A DNA stretch of 64,000 bases from Gammaproteobacteria bacterium (GTDB lineage Bacteria; Pseudomonadota; Gammaproteobacteria; GCA-001735895), in NCBI GenBank assembly GCA_026989015.1, contig JALSKD010000053.1, positions 1 to 64,000 on the forward strand, in the 5' to 3' direction. The notes beneath the pieces are model-generated. The model searched no databases, was not told the origin of the DNA, and was given only the letters and a program-made list of their open reading frames with translations. Shown here piece by piece: positions 47,071-55,477 of this stretch. The translations under genes and the position numbers were made by a program. Within the stretch, counting starts at the first letter, position 1. Every line of letters begins with the position of its first letter.

Positions 47071-49185
47071 ATGAATCGTGCCCAGGCCTTTCACCCGGAT
47101 CGCCGCCGTTTTCTCAAGGCTACCGCGGCCGTGGCGGGCGGTGCGCTGTTGATCGGCATCAACTGGAGCCGCGGGGTCGAGGCAGCCGAACAGGAAGCGG
47201 ACGGCTCTGAGGACTTCCAGCCGAATGCCTGGGTGGCGCTGCACGCCGACGGGCGGGTCGAGATCACCGTTGCCGAATCGGAGATGGGGCAGGGCCCCTA
47301 TACCCTGATGCCGATGCTGGTCGCCGAGGAACTGGAAGTCCCCTGGTCGAGCATCAGCGTACTGCGCGCCGGCGTCGATCCGGTGTATGGCTTCCAGCTG
47401 ACCGGAGGCAGTACCAGCATCAAGAAGGGCTGGGTGCTGCTGCGCGAAGCGGGCGCCATCGCGCGCCAGTTGCTGCTGATGGCTGCCGCCCGTCAATGGG
47501 GCATCGCCCCGGAGCGTTGCCGCGCCCGCGACGGGCAGGTCTTCGACGACAGCGGCCGCAGCATTGCCTACACCCGTCTGGTGGGGCTGGCCGCGTCGCT
47601 GCCGATGCCCGACAAGGCCTGGCTCAAGCCGCCGGAGGATTTTCACGTCATCGGGCAGCCATTGCCGCGTACCGATGTGCCGCAGAAGGTGACCGGACAA
47701 GCGGTCTACGGCATCGATGTGCGGCGGCCCGGTCAACTTTTTGCCACCGTTGTGCACCCGCCGGTATTCGGCGGCAGGCTGCGTGCCTTCGACGATACCG
47801 GAGCCCGCGAGTCGCCCGCAGTGGTCGATGTCTTTGCCATCGATCAGGGGGTCGCCGTGGTGGCCCGCGACACCTGGAGCGCCTTCAAGGCCGCGCAGCG
47901 CCTGTCCATCGACTGGGATCCGGGCGAGCGCTCCGGTTTCCGCTCGCAGGACTGGGAGGACCGCCTGCGCGGTTATGACGCCCGCCCGCCGTCGCGGGAG
48001 CATGTTCGCGGCACACCGGAAGCTGTCACCGGAGACCGCATCGAGGCCGAATACCTGCAGCCCTTCCAGGCGCACATGACCCTGGAGCCGATGAACTGCT
48101 GCGTGCATTTCGACGACGGGAAGCTGCGCATCTGGGCACCCACGCAATCCCCGAGCCTGGCCTATGGCAGCGCCAAGAGGCTGACCCAGAACCGCATCGA
48201 GCGCGGCTGGCACAAGTTGCTGAACAAGGTGTTCGGCGGCTATGACGATTCCATCGAGGTCAATACCACGCTGCTCGGCGGCGGTTTCGGGCGGCGGCTG
48301 GAACAGGACTATGTCGAGGAGGCGATTCAGATCGCCGCCCGCTTCGAGGTGCCGGTGCAACTGGTCTGGACCCGCGAACAGGATGTCCGCAACGACTTCT
48401 ATCACCCGATGACCTACCACCGCATGGCGGCCGAGCTGGACGCGCAGGGCATGCCGAGGCTGTGGTTGCACGACATCGCCGGAGGGGGCGTCTCCAGCTG
48501 GGGAGCCCGCCATGACTATGCCATCCCTCATCAGCGCATCCGCAGCTACGATTTCGAACCGCCGATCCCAAAGGGGCCCTGGCGTTCCGTGGCGCCGCAT
48601 TTCAATGTGTTCGCGGTGGAGCATTTCATCGATGAACTGGCCCGCCAGGCAGGCCATGATCCGCTGGATTACCGGTTGCAGCTGCTGCCCGACGGGCGGC
48701 TCAAGCGCTGCCTGTTGCGGCTCGCTGAGCGGGTGAAGGCCGATGGATTAAATAAAAATGAGCGGATCGGTTATGCGGCGGCCTCGACCTTCGACAGCCA
48801 TGTGGCCGAGGCGGTGGTGCTGCGCGATCTCGGCACCGGGCGCTACCGGGTCGATCGGGTCTATTGCGTGATCGATTGCGGCATCGTCATCAACCCCGAC
48901 ATCGTGCGCCAGCAGATGGAAAGCTCGATCGTCTATGGGCTTACCGCGGCCACGCTGACCGAGATCACGGTTGAAAACGGGCAGGTGCAACAGAGCAATT
49001 TCCACGATGTGCCGGCCCTGCGCCTGCATCAGCTTCCGGAGATTTTCGTCGATATCGTCGACAGCACGCAAAAGCCCGGCGGGCTGGGCGAGCCGGGGGT
49101 GCCGCCGCTGGCCCCGGCCCTGGCCAATGCCTGGCTTGCATCCACCGGAAAGCCGCTGCGGCGCTTGCCTCTGCGACTCTCCTGA
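47071..49185 (+). CDS. Molybdopterin-binding subunit of aldehyde/isoquinoline oxidoreductase type (IorB-like)
   Basis: Tat motif RRRFLKATAAVAGGALLIG; GGGFGRRLEQDYVEEAIQIA; GGLGEPGVPPLAPALANA. Start 47071, not the ORF-track 46795. Confidence 0.9.
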   Translation: MNRAQAFHPDRRRFLKATAAVAGGALLIGINWSRGVEAAEQEADGSEDFQPNAWVALHADGRVEITVAESEMGQGPYTLMPMLVAEELEVPWSSISVLRAGVDPVYGFQLTGGSTSIKKGWVLLREAGAIARQLLLMAAARQWGIAPERCRARDGQVFDDSGRSIAYTRLVGLAASLPMPDKAWLKPPEDFHVIGQPLPRTDVPQKVTGQAVYGIDVRRPGQLFATVVHPPVFGGRLRAFDDTGARESPAVVDVFAIDQGVAVVARDTWSAFKAAQRLSIDWDPGERSGFRSQDWEDRLRGYDARPPSREHVRGTPEAVTGDRIEAEYLQPFQAHMTLEPMNCCVHFDDGKLRIWAPTQSPSLAYGSAKRLTQNRIERGWHKLLNKVFGGYDDSIEVNTTLLGGGFGRRLEQDYVEEAIQIAARFEVPVQLVWTREQDVRNDFYHPMTYHRMAAELDAQGMPRLWLHDIAGGGVSSWGARHDYAIPHQRIRSYDFEPPIPKGPWRSVAPHFNVFAVEHFIDELARQAGHDPLDYRLQLLPDGRLKRCLLRLAERVKADGLNKNERIGYAAASTFDSHVAEAVVLRDLGTGRYRVDRVYCVIDCGIVINPDIVRQQMESSIVYGLTAATLTEITVENGQVQQSNFHDVPALRLHQLPEIFVDIVDSTQKPGGLGEPGVPPLAPALANAWLASTGKPLRRLPLRLS

Positions 49186-49245
49186 TCCTGTACTCGCGGG
49201 CGGCGCTGTACCATAATACGGCCCCTTTCAGCCGAGCCTTGCAGC

Positions 49246-51075
49246 ATGTCATCTCCCGCCTGGGGACGCACCGAAAAACCGCATTCCGACCGCACCGACT
49301 GGCAGAACATCAAGCAGATGCTGCCCTTCATCTGGCGTTACCGCGGTCGTGTTCTGCTGGCCCTGCTGTTTCTGGTGCTGTCCAAGCTGGCAATGGTGGG
49401 CGTGCCGATCGTGCTCAAGTTCATCATCGACACCCTGGATACGCCGCCTGACGAGACCGCTACGCTGCCGGTGGCCTTGCTGCTGGCCTATGGGCTCCTG
49501 CGTTTCGTCAACTCCGGCTTCAACGAGCTGCGAGACGTGATCTTCGCCCGTGTGCGCTACCACGCGATGCGCGAGCTGTCGGTGACCACCCTCAAGCATC
49601 TGCACGAGTTGTCGTTGCGCTTCCATCTGGAGCGCAATACCGGCGCCATATCCCGCGACATGGAACGCGGTGCCCAGAGTTTCAGCTCGATACTCAATTA
49701 CCTGGTGTTCAACATCGTGCCGACGGCGGCAGAGGTGCTGCTGGTGGCAGGCATACTGCTGTCCCAGTATGAGGCCCGTTTTGCCATTGCCATCTTCATC
49801 ACTGTGGCGGTGTATGTGGCCTTTACCTTCTTCCTCACCGAGTGGCGCATGCATTACCGTCACCAGATGAATGCCCTGGATTCCAGCGCCAACGGCAAGG
49901 CAATGGACAGCCTGATGAACTACGAAACGGTCAAGTATTTCAACAACGAGGTCCACGAAATCCGGCGTTACGAGCAGACCATGGGCGAATGGGAGGACGC
50001 GGCGGTACGCAGCCAGAGCACCATGTCGCTGCTCAATTTCGGGCAGGGGGCCATCATCGCGGTCGGCGTCACCGTGGTCATGTTCTTTGCCGCGCAGGGG
50101 GTGGTGGACAAGGAAATCACGCTGGGCGACCTGGTGATGATCAATGCGATGATGCTGCAGTTGTTCATTCCGCTCAATTTCCTCGGCGTCATCTACCGTT
50201 CCCTGAAGTACGCGCTGGCGGATATGGACATGGTGCTCAAACTGCTGCACAAGCCGGTGGAAATCCAGGATGCGCCCGATGCCCGTGAACTTGTCATCGA
50301 TGAGCCGACGGTGGAATTCGATCATGTGCACTTCGCCTACAACCCGGACCGGCCGATCCTGTGCGATGTCAGTTTCTGCATTCCCGCCGGGCGCAAGTTC
50401 GCGGTGGTCGGGCCTTCCGGCGCCGGGAAATCGACCTTGGCGCGGTTGATCTACCGTTTTTATGAAGTGGACAGCGGTGATATCCGCATCAGCGGGCAAT
50501 CCATCCGCAGCGTTACCCAGAGCAGTTTGCGGCGGCAGATCGGCATCGTGCCCCAGGATACGGTGCTGTTCAACGACAGCATCTACTACAACATCCAGTA
50601 TGCCCGGCCCGAGGCCAGCCGCGACGAGGTCATCGCCGCCGCCCGCCTGGCGGACATTCATGACTTCATCATGCAGCTGCCGGCCGGCTATGAGACCGTG
50701 GTCGGCGAACGGGGGCTGAAGCTTTCCGGTGGGGAAAAGCAGCGCGTGGCCATCGCCCGCGTGCTGCTCAAGGACCCGCCGATCCTGATTTTCGACGAGG
50801 CCACATCCAGCCTCGACAGCAAGTCCGAGCGCACCATTCTCGAAGCGCTGAACCGCATTTCACGGCACAAGACCACGCTGGTCATCGCCCATCGCCTGTC
50901 GACCATCGTCGATGCCGATCGCATACTGGTGCTGGAGCAGGGTCAGATCCGTGAGCAGGGCAGCCACGAGGAGTTGCTGGAGCAGGGCGGCCTGTACGCC
51001 AATCTGTGGTCGATCCAGCAGAAAAAGCGCCTGCAGCTGGAGGGAGATGAAGCCCCCGATGGAACTGAAGAATAG
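49246..51075 (+). CDS. ABC transporter ATP-binding/permease, Atm1/HMT1 type
   Basis: TM domain plus NBD: GPSGAGKSTLARLIYRF, LSGGEKQRVAIARVLLKDPPILIFDEATSSLD. Confidence 0.9.
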   Translation: MSSPAWGRTEKPHSDRTDWQNIKQMLPFIWRYRGRVLLALLFLVLSKLAMVGVPIVLKFIIDTLDTPPDETATLPVALLLAYGLLRFVNSGFNELRDVIFARVRYHAMRELSVTTLKHLHELSLRFHLERNTGAISRDMERGAQSFSSILNYLVFNIVPTAAEVLLVAGILLSQYEARFAIAIFITVAVYVAFTFFLTEWRMHYRHQMNALDSSANGKAMDSLMNYETVKYFNNEVHEIRRYEQTMGEWEDAAVRSQSTMSLLNFGQGAIIAVGVTVVMFFAAQGVVDKEITLGDLVMINAMMLQLFIPLNFLGVIYRSLKYALADMDMVLKLLHKPVEIQDAPDARELVIDEPTVEFDHVHFAYNPDRPILCDVSFCIPAGRKFAVVGPSGAGKSTLARLIYRFYEVDSGDIRISGQSIRSVTQSSLRRQIGIVPQDTVLFNDSIYYNIQYARPEASRDEVIAAARLADIHDFIMQLPAGYETVVGERGLKLSGGEKQRVAIARVLLKDPPILIFDEATSSLDSKSERTILEALNRISRHKTTLVIAHRLSTIVDADRILVLEQGQIREQGSHEELLEQGGLYANLWSIQQKKRLQLEGDEAPDGTEE

Positions 51076-51131
51076 GTCGAGCTCTTTGGCGTTATACTCT
51101 GTCCGCGTAAACAGGATACGGGAGTCCGAAC

Positions 51132-51473
51132 ATGAGTGCCTTTGAATTCGATGCCGAGCTGTCCAGCTGCGGCGCCAGCGAGCCCTTTGCGCTGCGTGTC
51201 ATCGGCGATGACATGCTGCCGGAATTCCGCGACGGTCATATCATCGTCATCGATCCCGGCGGACTGGTCAAGGACGGCTGCTTCGTCGTCGCGGATACGG
51301 ATACCGGCTACATCTTCCGCCAGTTGTTCATCGAGGGCGAACGCTTCATTCTGCGTGCGATGCAGCCCGGCCATGAGGAAATCGAACTGCGCAACGGGCT
51401 CAAGGACATCGTCGGCGTGGTCAGTCAGCGCGCCGGCCGCCGCCGCAGCGAGCACAAGCGTTACGATATCTGA
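51132..51473 (+). CDS. S24/LexA-like peptidase-fold protein, probably catalytically inactive
   Basis: LRVIGDDMLPEFRDGHIIVIDPGGLVKDG; catalytic Ser of GDSM replaced by Asp. Confidence 0.72.
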   Translation: MSAFEFDAELSSCGASEPFALRVIGDDMLPEFRDGHIIVIDPGGLVKDGCFVVADTDTGYIFRQLFIEGERFILRAMQPGHEEIELRNGLKDIVGVVSQRAGRRRSEHKRYDI

Positions 51474-51479
51474 GTGCGG

Positions 51480-51944
51480 TCAGGCCGGACCTTTCTGGTC
51501 CTCGCGCACCTTGTTGGCGAGAAAGACCTCGGCTTCGTCGGGGTCGACCTCATTGCCTTCCTTGTCCACCAGTGGCTGGTCGTAGTCGTTCCAGCCACGG
51601 ATACCTGTCTTCAGCGAATACACCTTCTGATAGCCGAGAATGTGCATGGTGCAGGCGGCCAGCACGCTGCGGTTGCCGGAGCGGCAGACCACCACAACCT
51701 CACGGTCACGGGCACGTACCAGTTCCGGTATGGTTTCATCGTAATTCCATTCACAGCATTGCTCGAGTACACCGCGCGGAGCGAAGATGGATCCGTCGAT
51801 GTGCATGGCGTTCCATTCGTGTTCTTCACGCACATCGACGACCACCGGAGGGTTGTCGGAGGCCAGTTTTTCCTCGAGATCCCAGGGAAAGAGTTCCTCG
51901 ATGCAGGGAAGGGCTTCCTCGATCAGTTGGTTGAAGGTTTTCAT
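51480..51944 (-). CDS. Rhodanese-like domain protein
   Basis: VVVDVREEHEWNAMHIDGSIFAPRG; active-site loop VCRSGNRS. Confidence 0.9.
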   Translation of the reverse strand: MKTFNQLIEEALPCIEELFPWDLEEKLASDNPPVVVDVREEHEWNAMHIDGSIFAPRGVLEQCCEWNYDETIPELVRARDREVVVVCRSGNRSVLAACTMHILGYQKVYSLKTGIRGWNDYDQPLVDKEGNEVDPDEAEVFLANKVREDQKGPA

Positions 51945-52003
51945 TACTGCCGTTTCCGCTGAAAAGCTGGGATTCTACCGCCCGATACGGACCGATAAAA
52001 GAG

Positions 52004-52029
52004 AAAGCCCGGAGGGAGATCCGGGCTTT
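52004..52029 (-). terminator. Intrinsic terminator after the Gly-rich secreted protein gene
   Basis: AAAGCCCGG / CCGGGCTTT inverted repeat (52004-52012, 52021-52029), followed on the minus strand by CTCTTTTA. Confidence 0.6.
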
Positions 52030-52049
52030 CGGGGCTGGAGGGGGAGCGC

Positions 52050-52700
52050 TCAGTTGCCATTGGCGGGCGGTTGAGGCTGCCCCTGGGGCGGGGGGCCTCC
52101 CTGTGGACGCATCATGCCGGGTCCGCCAGGGTTCATCCCGCCACGCGGACCCATCATCTGGCCCTGACCTGGGCCGCGCTGCATGCCGCCCTGGGGACCT
52201 CGCATCATCGGCTGTCCCTGAGCGGGGCCGCCGCGTTGCATGCCGCGGGGGCCCTGCATCATCGGCGGCTGGCCCTGCGGGGGCATCATCCGGCCCTGGG
52301 GAGGAGGCGCATAGCCGTAGGGAGGCGGGCCGTAGGCAGCCGGTGGAGCACCGTAATAGGGACGGTAGTACCCGTTTCCGAAACGGGGACCGCTATGGGA
52401 GCCCCAGCCGAAACGGCTGCCCTTGTTGCGGTTGCCGAAGTTGAAATCCGGGAAATCGAAGCTGTCACCCCAGTCCCAACGCTTGTTCCAGCGGTTGCCG
52501 CCCCAGGAGGGGCCGCTGCCCCAGCGTGGACCGCTATCCCAGCGGGAACCGTTGTTCCAAGGCGCGCCACCCCAGCCACCGCGGTTGTTCCAGCCGTTGT
52601 TGCCCCAGTCTCCGGGCCACATGGAACCGGCCTGGGCCAGTGTGCCGAAAGCCAGTGTCGAGGCAAACAGTATGCCGCTCAGTCGTTTTTTCATGTTCAT
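52050..52700 (-). CDS. Secreted Gly/Trp/Asn/Pro-rich protein, candidate sulfur globule protein
   Basis: Start MNMKKRL at 52700 with GGAAGGAG RBS; signal peptide to AQA; WPGDWGNNGWNNRGGWGG... then YYRPYYGAPPAAYGPPPYGYAPPP and M/Q/P/G-rich tail. Confidence 0.65.
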   Translation of the reverse strand: MNMKKRLSGILFASTLAFGTLAQAGSMWPGDWGNNGWNNRGGWGGAPWNNGSRWDSGPRWGSGPSWGGNRWNKRWDWGDSFDFPDFNFGNRNKGSRFGWGSHSGPRFGNGYYRPYYGAPPAAYGPPPYGYAPPPQGRMMPPQGQPPMMQGPRGMQRGGPAQGQPMMRGPQGGMQRGPGQGQMMGPRGGMNPGGPGMMRPQGGPPPQGQPQPPANGN

Positions 52701-52812
52701 CACTCCTTCCTCATGTTGCGGTCGCCCTACAGGCAGCCGCTGTGTGGTCGAACCACCATCATAGACAAAGGCGTGCGGCATTTACAGGGGTTTCTGAGCG
52801 TGGAGTCGGCGA

Positions 52813-53475
52813 TCATCCGTTCTTGCTGGATTCCTTGAGGCCGTGTTCAACGGCCAGCACAGCGGCTTCTACGCGTGAATGGACATCCAGTTTGCGCAGG
52901 ATGGCCTTCACATGCAGCTTGACGGTGCCGTCGGAGATGCCGAGATTGCGGGCGATGACCTTGTTGCTCTGTCCCTCGGCGAGCAGGCCGAGGATTTCGG
53001 TCTCGCGGGGTGTGAGGTCCTCGAAGGGGGAGGCTTCGTTGCTGTCGCTGGGTATGTTGCCCTGAACGACCTTGGCCAGAATCGGCGCCAGTGCCGGAGC
53101 AACGACGGTTTTTCCTGCCACGATGTCGCGCAGGGCCACGACCAGCGAATCGGGCTCCATGTCCTTGAGCAGATAGCCTTTTGCGCCGTTGCGCAGCGCC
53201 TCGACCAGGTCGCGTTCCTCGGTACTGGTGGTGAGCATGGCAATGGGCATGTCGAGGCCGCTGTCCTTCAGACGGGCGAGCACGCCCAGGCCGTTGAGGT
53301 CGGGCATGCGCATGTCGAGCAGGATGATGTCGGGTTTCAGTTCCTGAGCCATAAGAATGCCCCGCTCGCCGTCGCCGACCGAGGCAACGACATCGATGTC
53401 GCGCCGGGTGAGCAGGCCTTCAAGGCCTTCCCGGAACAGGGTGTGGTCGTCGATGACGATGACGCGAAGATTCAT
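52813..53475 (-). CDS. NarL/FixJ-family response regulator
   Basis: Receiver domain VIVIDDHTLFREGL; LuxR-type HTH LTPRETEILGLLAEGQSNKVIARNLGISDGTVKLHVKAILRKL. Confidence 0.92.
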   Translation of the reverse strand: MNLRVIVIDDHTLFREGLEGLLTRRDIDVVASVGDGERGILMAQELKPDIILLDMRMPDLNGLGVLARLKDSGLDMPIAMLTTSTEERDLVEALRNGAKGYLLKDMEPDSLVVALRDIVAGKTVVAPALAPILAKVVQGNIPSDSNEASPFEDLTPRETEILGLLAEGQSNKVIARNLGISDGTVKLHVKAILRKLDVHSRVEAAVLAVEHGLKESSKNG

Positions 53476-53495
53476 GGCGGGTGTGCCTGCTTGAC

Positions 53496-55148
53496 TCAGG
53501 TGAGGTTGAAACCGGTTTCGATTTTAACAGAAGGACCGGGATTGCGTGCCCGTTCCAGGTCGAATTCGAGGATGATGCGGGTGCCCTCGCCGGGGTCGCT
53601 TTCCAGGGTGAAATCGGCCTTCAGCCGCGAGGCGCGTTCGCGCATGCTGTTGAGACCGATCTGTTCGCCGGGACGGGCTTCCTCGACGGCCTGTCGCAGG
53701 CCGACGCCATCGTCCTCGATGAGGATCTGCAAACGCTCGCCCTGGCTGCGCTTGCGTATCATGATGCGCGCAACATTGGCTTCCGAGTGCTTGCGGATGT
53801 TGTTCAGCGCTTCGGTGATGATGCGAATGACCTCAAGGTGGTAGGTATCCGACAGGTTGAGCGGCTGGTCGATGGTGTGCTGGAAAAAGATGTGGATGTC
53901 CGATTCGGTGCGGAAGCGTTTGACGATCTCCTGTACCGCCGGGATCAGCGCCTGCTTGCGGATCGGTGCCTGGAAATGCGCGATCAGGCTGCGCAGTTCG
54001 GTGTTGGCCTCGTCGACGGTGTTTTCGATGCGTTCAAGCTGCTGCCACAGTGTGGCTTCATCGTCCTGGTGCAGGATTTCGTCGAGCACGCGGACCTGGA
54101 ATCGGATGCTGGTCAGGGTCTGGGCCAGTGAATCGTGCAGCTCGTAGGAGAGGCGGTTGCGCTCCTGCATGATCGACAGCTTGGTCGATTCCTCGTCGAG
54201 GCGGGCCTTGGCGATGGCCATGCCGAGGTGACGGCCGATGCTGGTGAACAGCTCGCGGTAGTCGCTGTTGTTCTTGCTGTCGTAAATGTCCTTGCGCACG
54301 AACAGGTTGTAGACACCCAGCGTGCTGCCCTGGTACTGCAGGGGGACCACGATCAGTCCCAGATCATGGCCGAAGAACGGGTGGTGCACGGTCTGTCCGC
54401 AGGGCAGCATGCTGTCCTGATAGACCAGGTCGTCGCATTGATCGACCTTGCCGCAGACACAGCTTTCGGCCGGCAGCAGCTTCTCCAGCTCGATCAGCTC
54501 ATCATCGAAGCCGATGCTGGCGACCAGTTCCAGGTCGCCGTTTTCATTGACCAGCCGCACCGCTCCGGCATCGGCGTGGATCACCTCGGTCAGCGTCTTG
54601 AGGAAGCGTTTGAGCAGGTCCTCCAGGCTGCTGGAGATGTTGATGCTGGCGGCAACGTCATAGAGGATGCTGAGTGACTGGGTTTTCTGTTCGGTATGGG
54701 CGGTATAGAGCTGCAGTTGTTCTTCGGTATCCCGCGCCAGGTGGTGCATCATCGTGCCCAAATCGTTCAGATCACTGGTCAGCCGCGACAGTTCGCCGTG
54801 GCGGGCGACCTTCATCTTGTAATCCAGATGGCCGCTGCGCATCTGCTGCGACCATTCCTCGATATCGATTACCGGTTTCAGCAGGTCGGTCCAGATCCAG
54901 TAGAAGGCGAACAGCAATGACAGTACCGCGACCAGAAAGAGCGTCTCGTAAACGGGAGCAGGAGCCTGGGGGAACAGCCAGTAGGAAATGGCCAGGATGG
55001 TCAGCGACAGGCCAAGAAGACTCAGCGCGCCAAAGGCGCGGCACCGAAAGATGCAGCGCAGTGCCCGTTGCAGGCTGCTGATCTCGGGCATGAAGCGGAA
55101 CGCCATCTGTTCACCGGTGGCGCTCAGTGGCTTGCTGCGCGTGGTCAT
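53496..55148 (-). CDS. NarX-like sensor histidine kinase (TM hairpin, HAMP, Cys-containing GAF, HisKA_3)
   Basis: RLSYELHDSLAQTLTSIRFQVRVL; GEQIGLNSMRERASRL; GAF region with ESCVCGKVDQCDDLVYQDSMLPCG. Confidence 0.9.
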   Translation of the reverse strand: MTTRSKPLSATGEQMAFRFMPEISSLQRALRCIFRCRAFGALSLLGLSLTILAISYWLFPQAPAPVYETLFLVAVLSLLFAFYWIWTDLLKPVIDIEEWSQQMRSGHLDYKMKVARHGELSRLTSDLNDLGTMMHHLARDTEEQLQLYTAHTEQKTQSLSILYDVAASINISSSLEDLLKRFLKTLTEVIHADAGAVRLVNENGDLELVASIGFDDELIELEKLLPAESCVCGKVDQCDDLVYQDSMLPCGQTVHHPFFGHDLGLIVVPLQYQGSTLGVYNLFVRKDIYDSKNNSDYRELFTSIGRHLGMAIAKARLDEESTKLSIMQERNRLSYELHDSLAQTLTSIRFQVRVLDEILHQDDEATLWQQLERIENTVDEANTELRSLIAHFQAPIRKQALIPAVQEIVKRFRTESDIHIFFQHTIDQPLNLSDTYHLEVIRIITEALNNIRKHSEANVARIMIRKRSQGERLQILIEDDGVGLRQAVEEARPGEQIGLNSMRERASRLKADFTLESDPGEGTRIILEFDLERARNPGPSVKIETGFNLT

Positions 55149-55159
55149 GATGGCTGGGA

Positions 55160-55474
55160 CTATTCCGCGGGCGGGGAATAGTTCTTGTCCTGCGGGTTGA
55201 GGAAAATGAAGTTCTTTTCGCCGTTGTCCAGTTCGACGAAATCGATGGTCATGTCGCGGACCAGCGGCTCGGACATCTCGGAAACCACCATTTCGATGCC
55301 CTCGATCTGAAAGCGGTGGTCCTTGTCAGAGATGGCGTCGTCGAAGCCCATGGCATAGTGCAACGAGCCGTCGGGCTGTTCCTTTGCGGCAATACGCAGA
55401 ATGGGCGCGGCGATGCCTGACTGCTTGGCCGAAAGGCGAATCTGGGTAACGGCATCGGGGGTAACCTTGATCAT
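55160..55474 (-). CDS. dsrR: DsrR, IscA/A-type-carrier-like protein lacking cysteines
   Basis: HesB/IscA fold MIKVTPDAVTQIRLSAKQSGIAAPILRIAAKE without Cys; follows dsrN. Confidence 0.85.
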   Translation of the reverse strand: MIKVTPDAVTQIRLSAKQSGIAAPILRIAAKEQPDGSLHYAMGFDDAISDKDHRFQIEGIEMVVSEMSEPLVRDMTIDFVELDNGEKNFIFLNPQDKNYSPPAE

Positions 55475-55477
55475 CTG

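Noticed and set aside
52050-52560. Repetitive DNA resembling an array
   Set aside because: Repeats are short, degenerate and codon-phased in a Gly/Pro-rich protein; no regular repeat-spacer pattern, so not CRISPR.
52071-52838. 255-aa + strand Ala/Pro-rich ORF over the sulfur-globule-like gene
   Set aside because: Antisense to a gene with RBS, signal peptide and terminator; low-complexity artefact.
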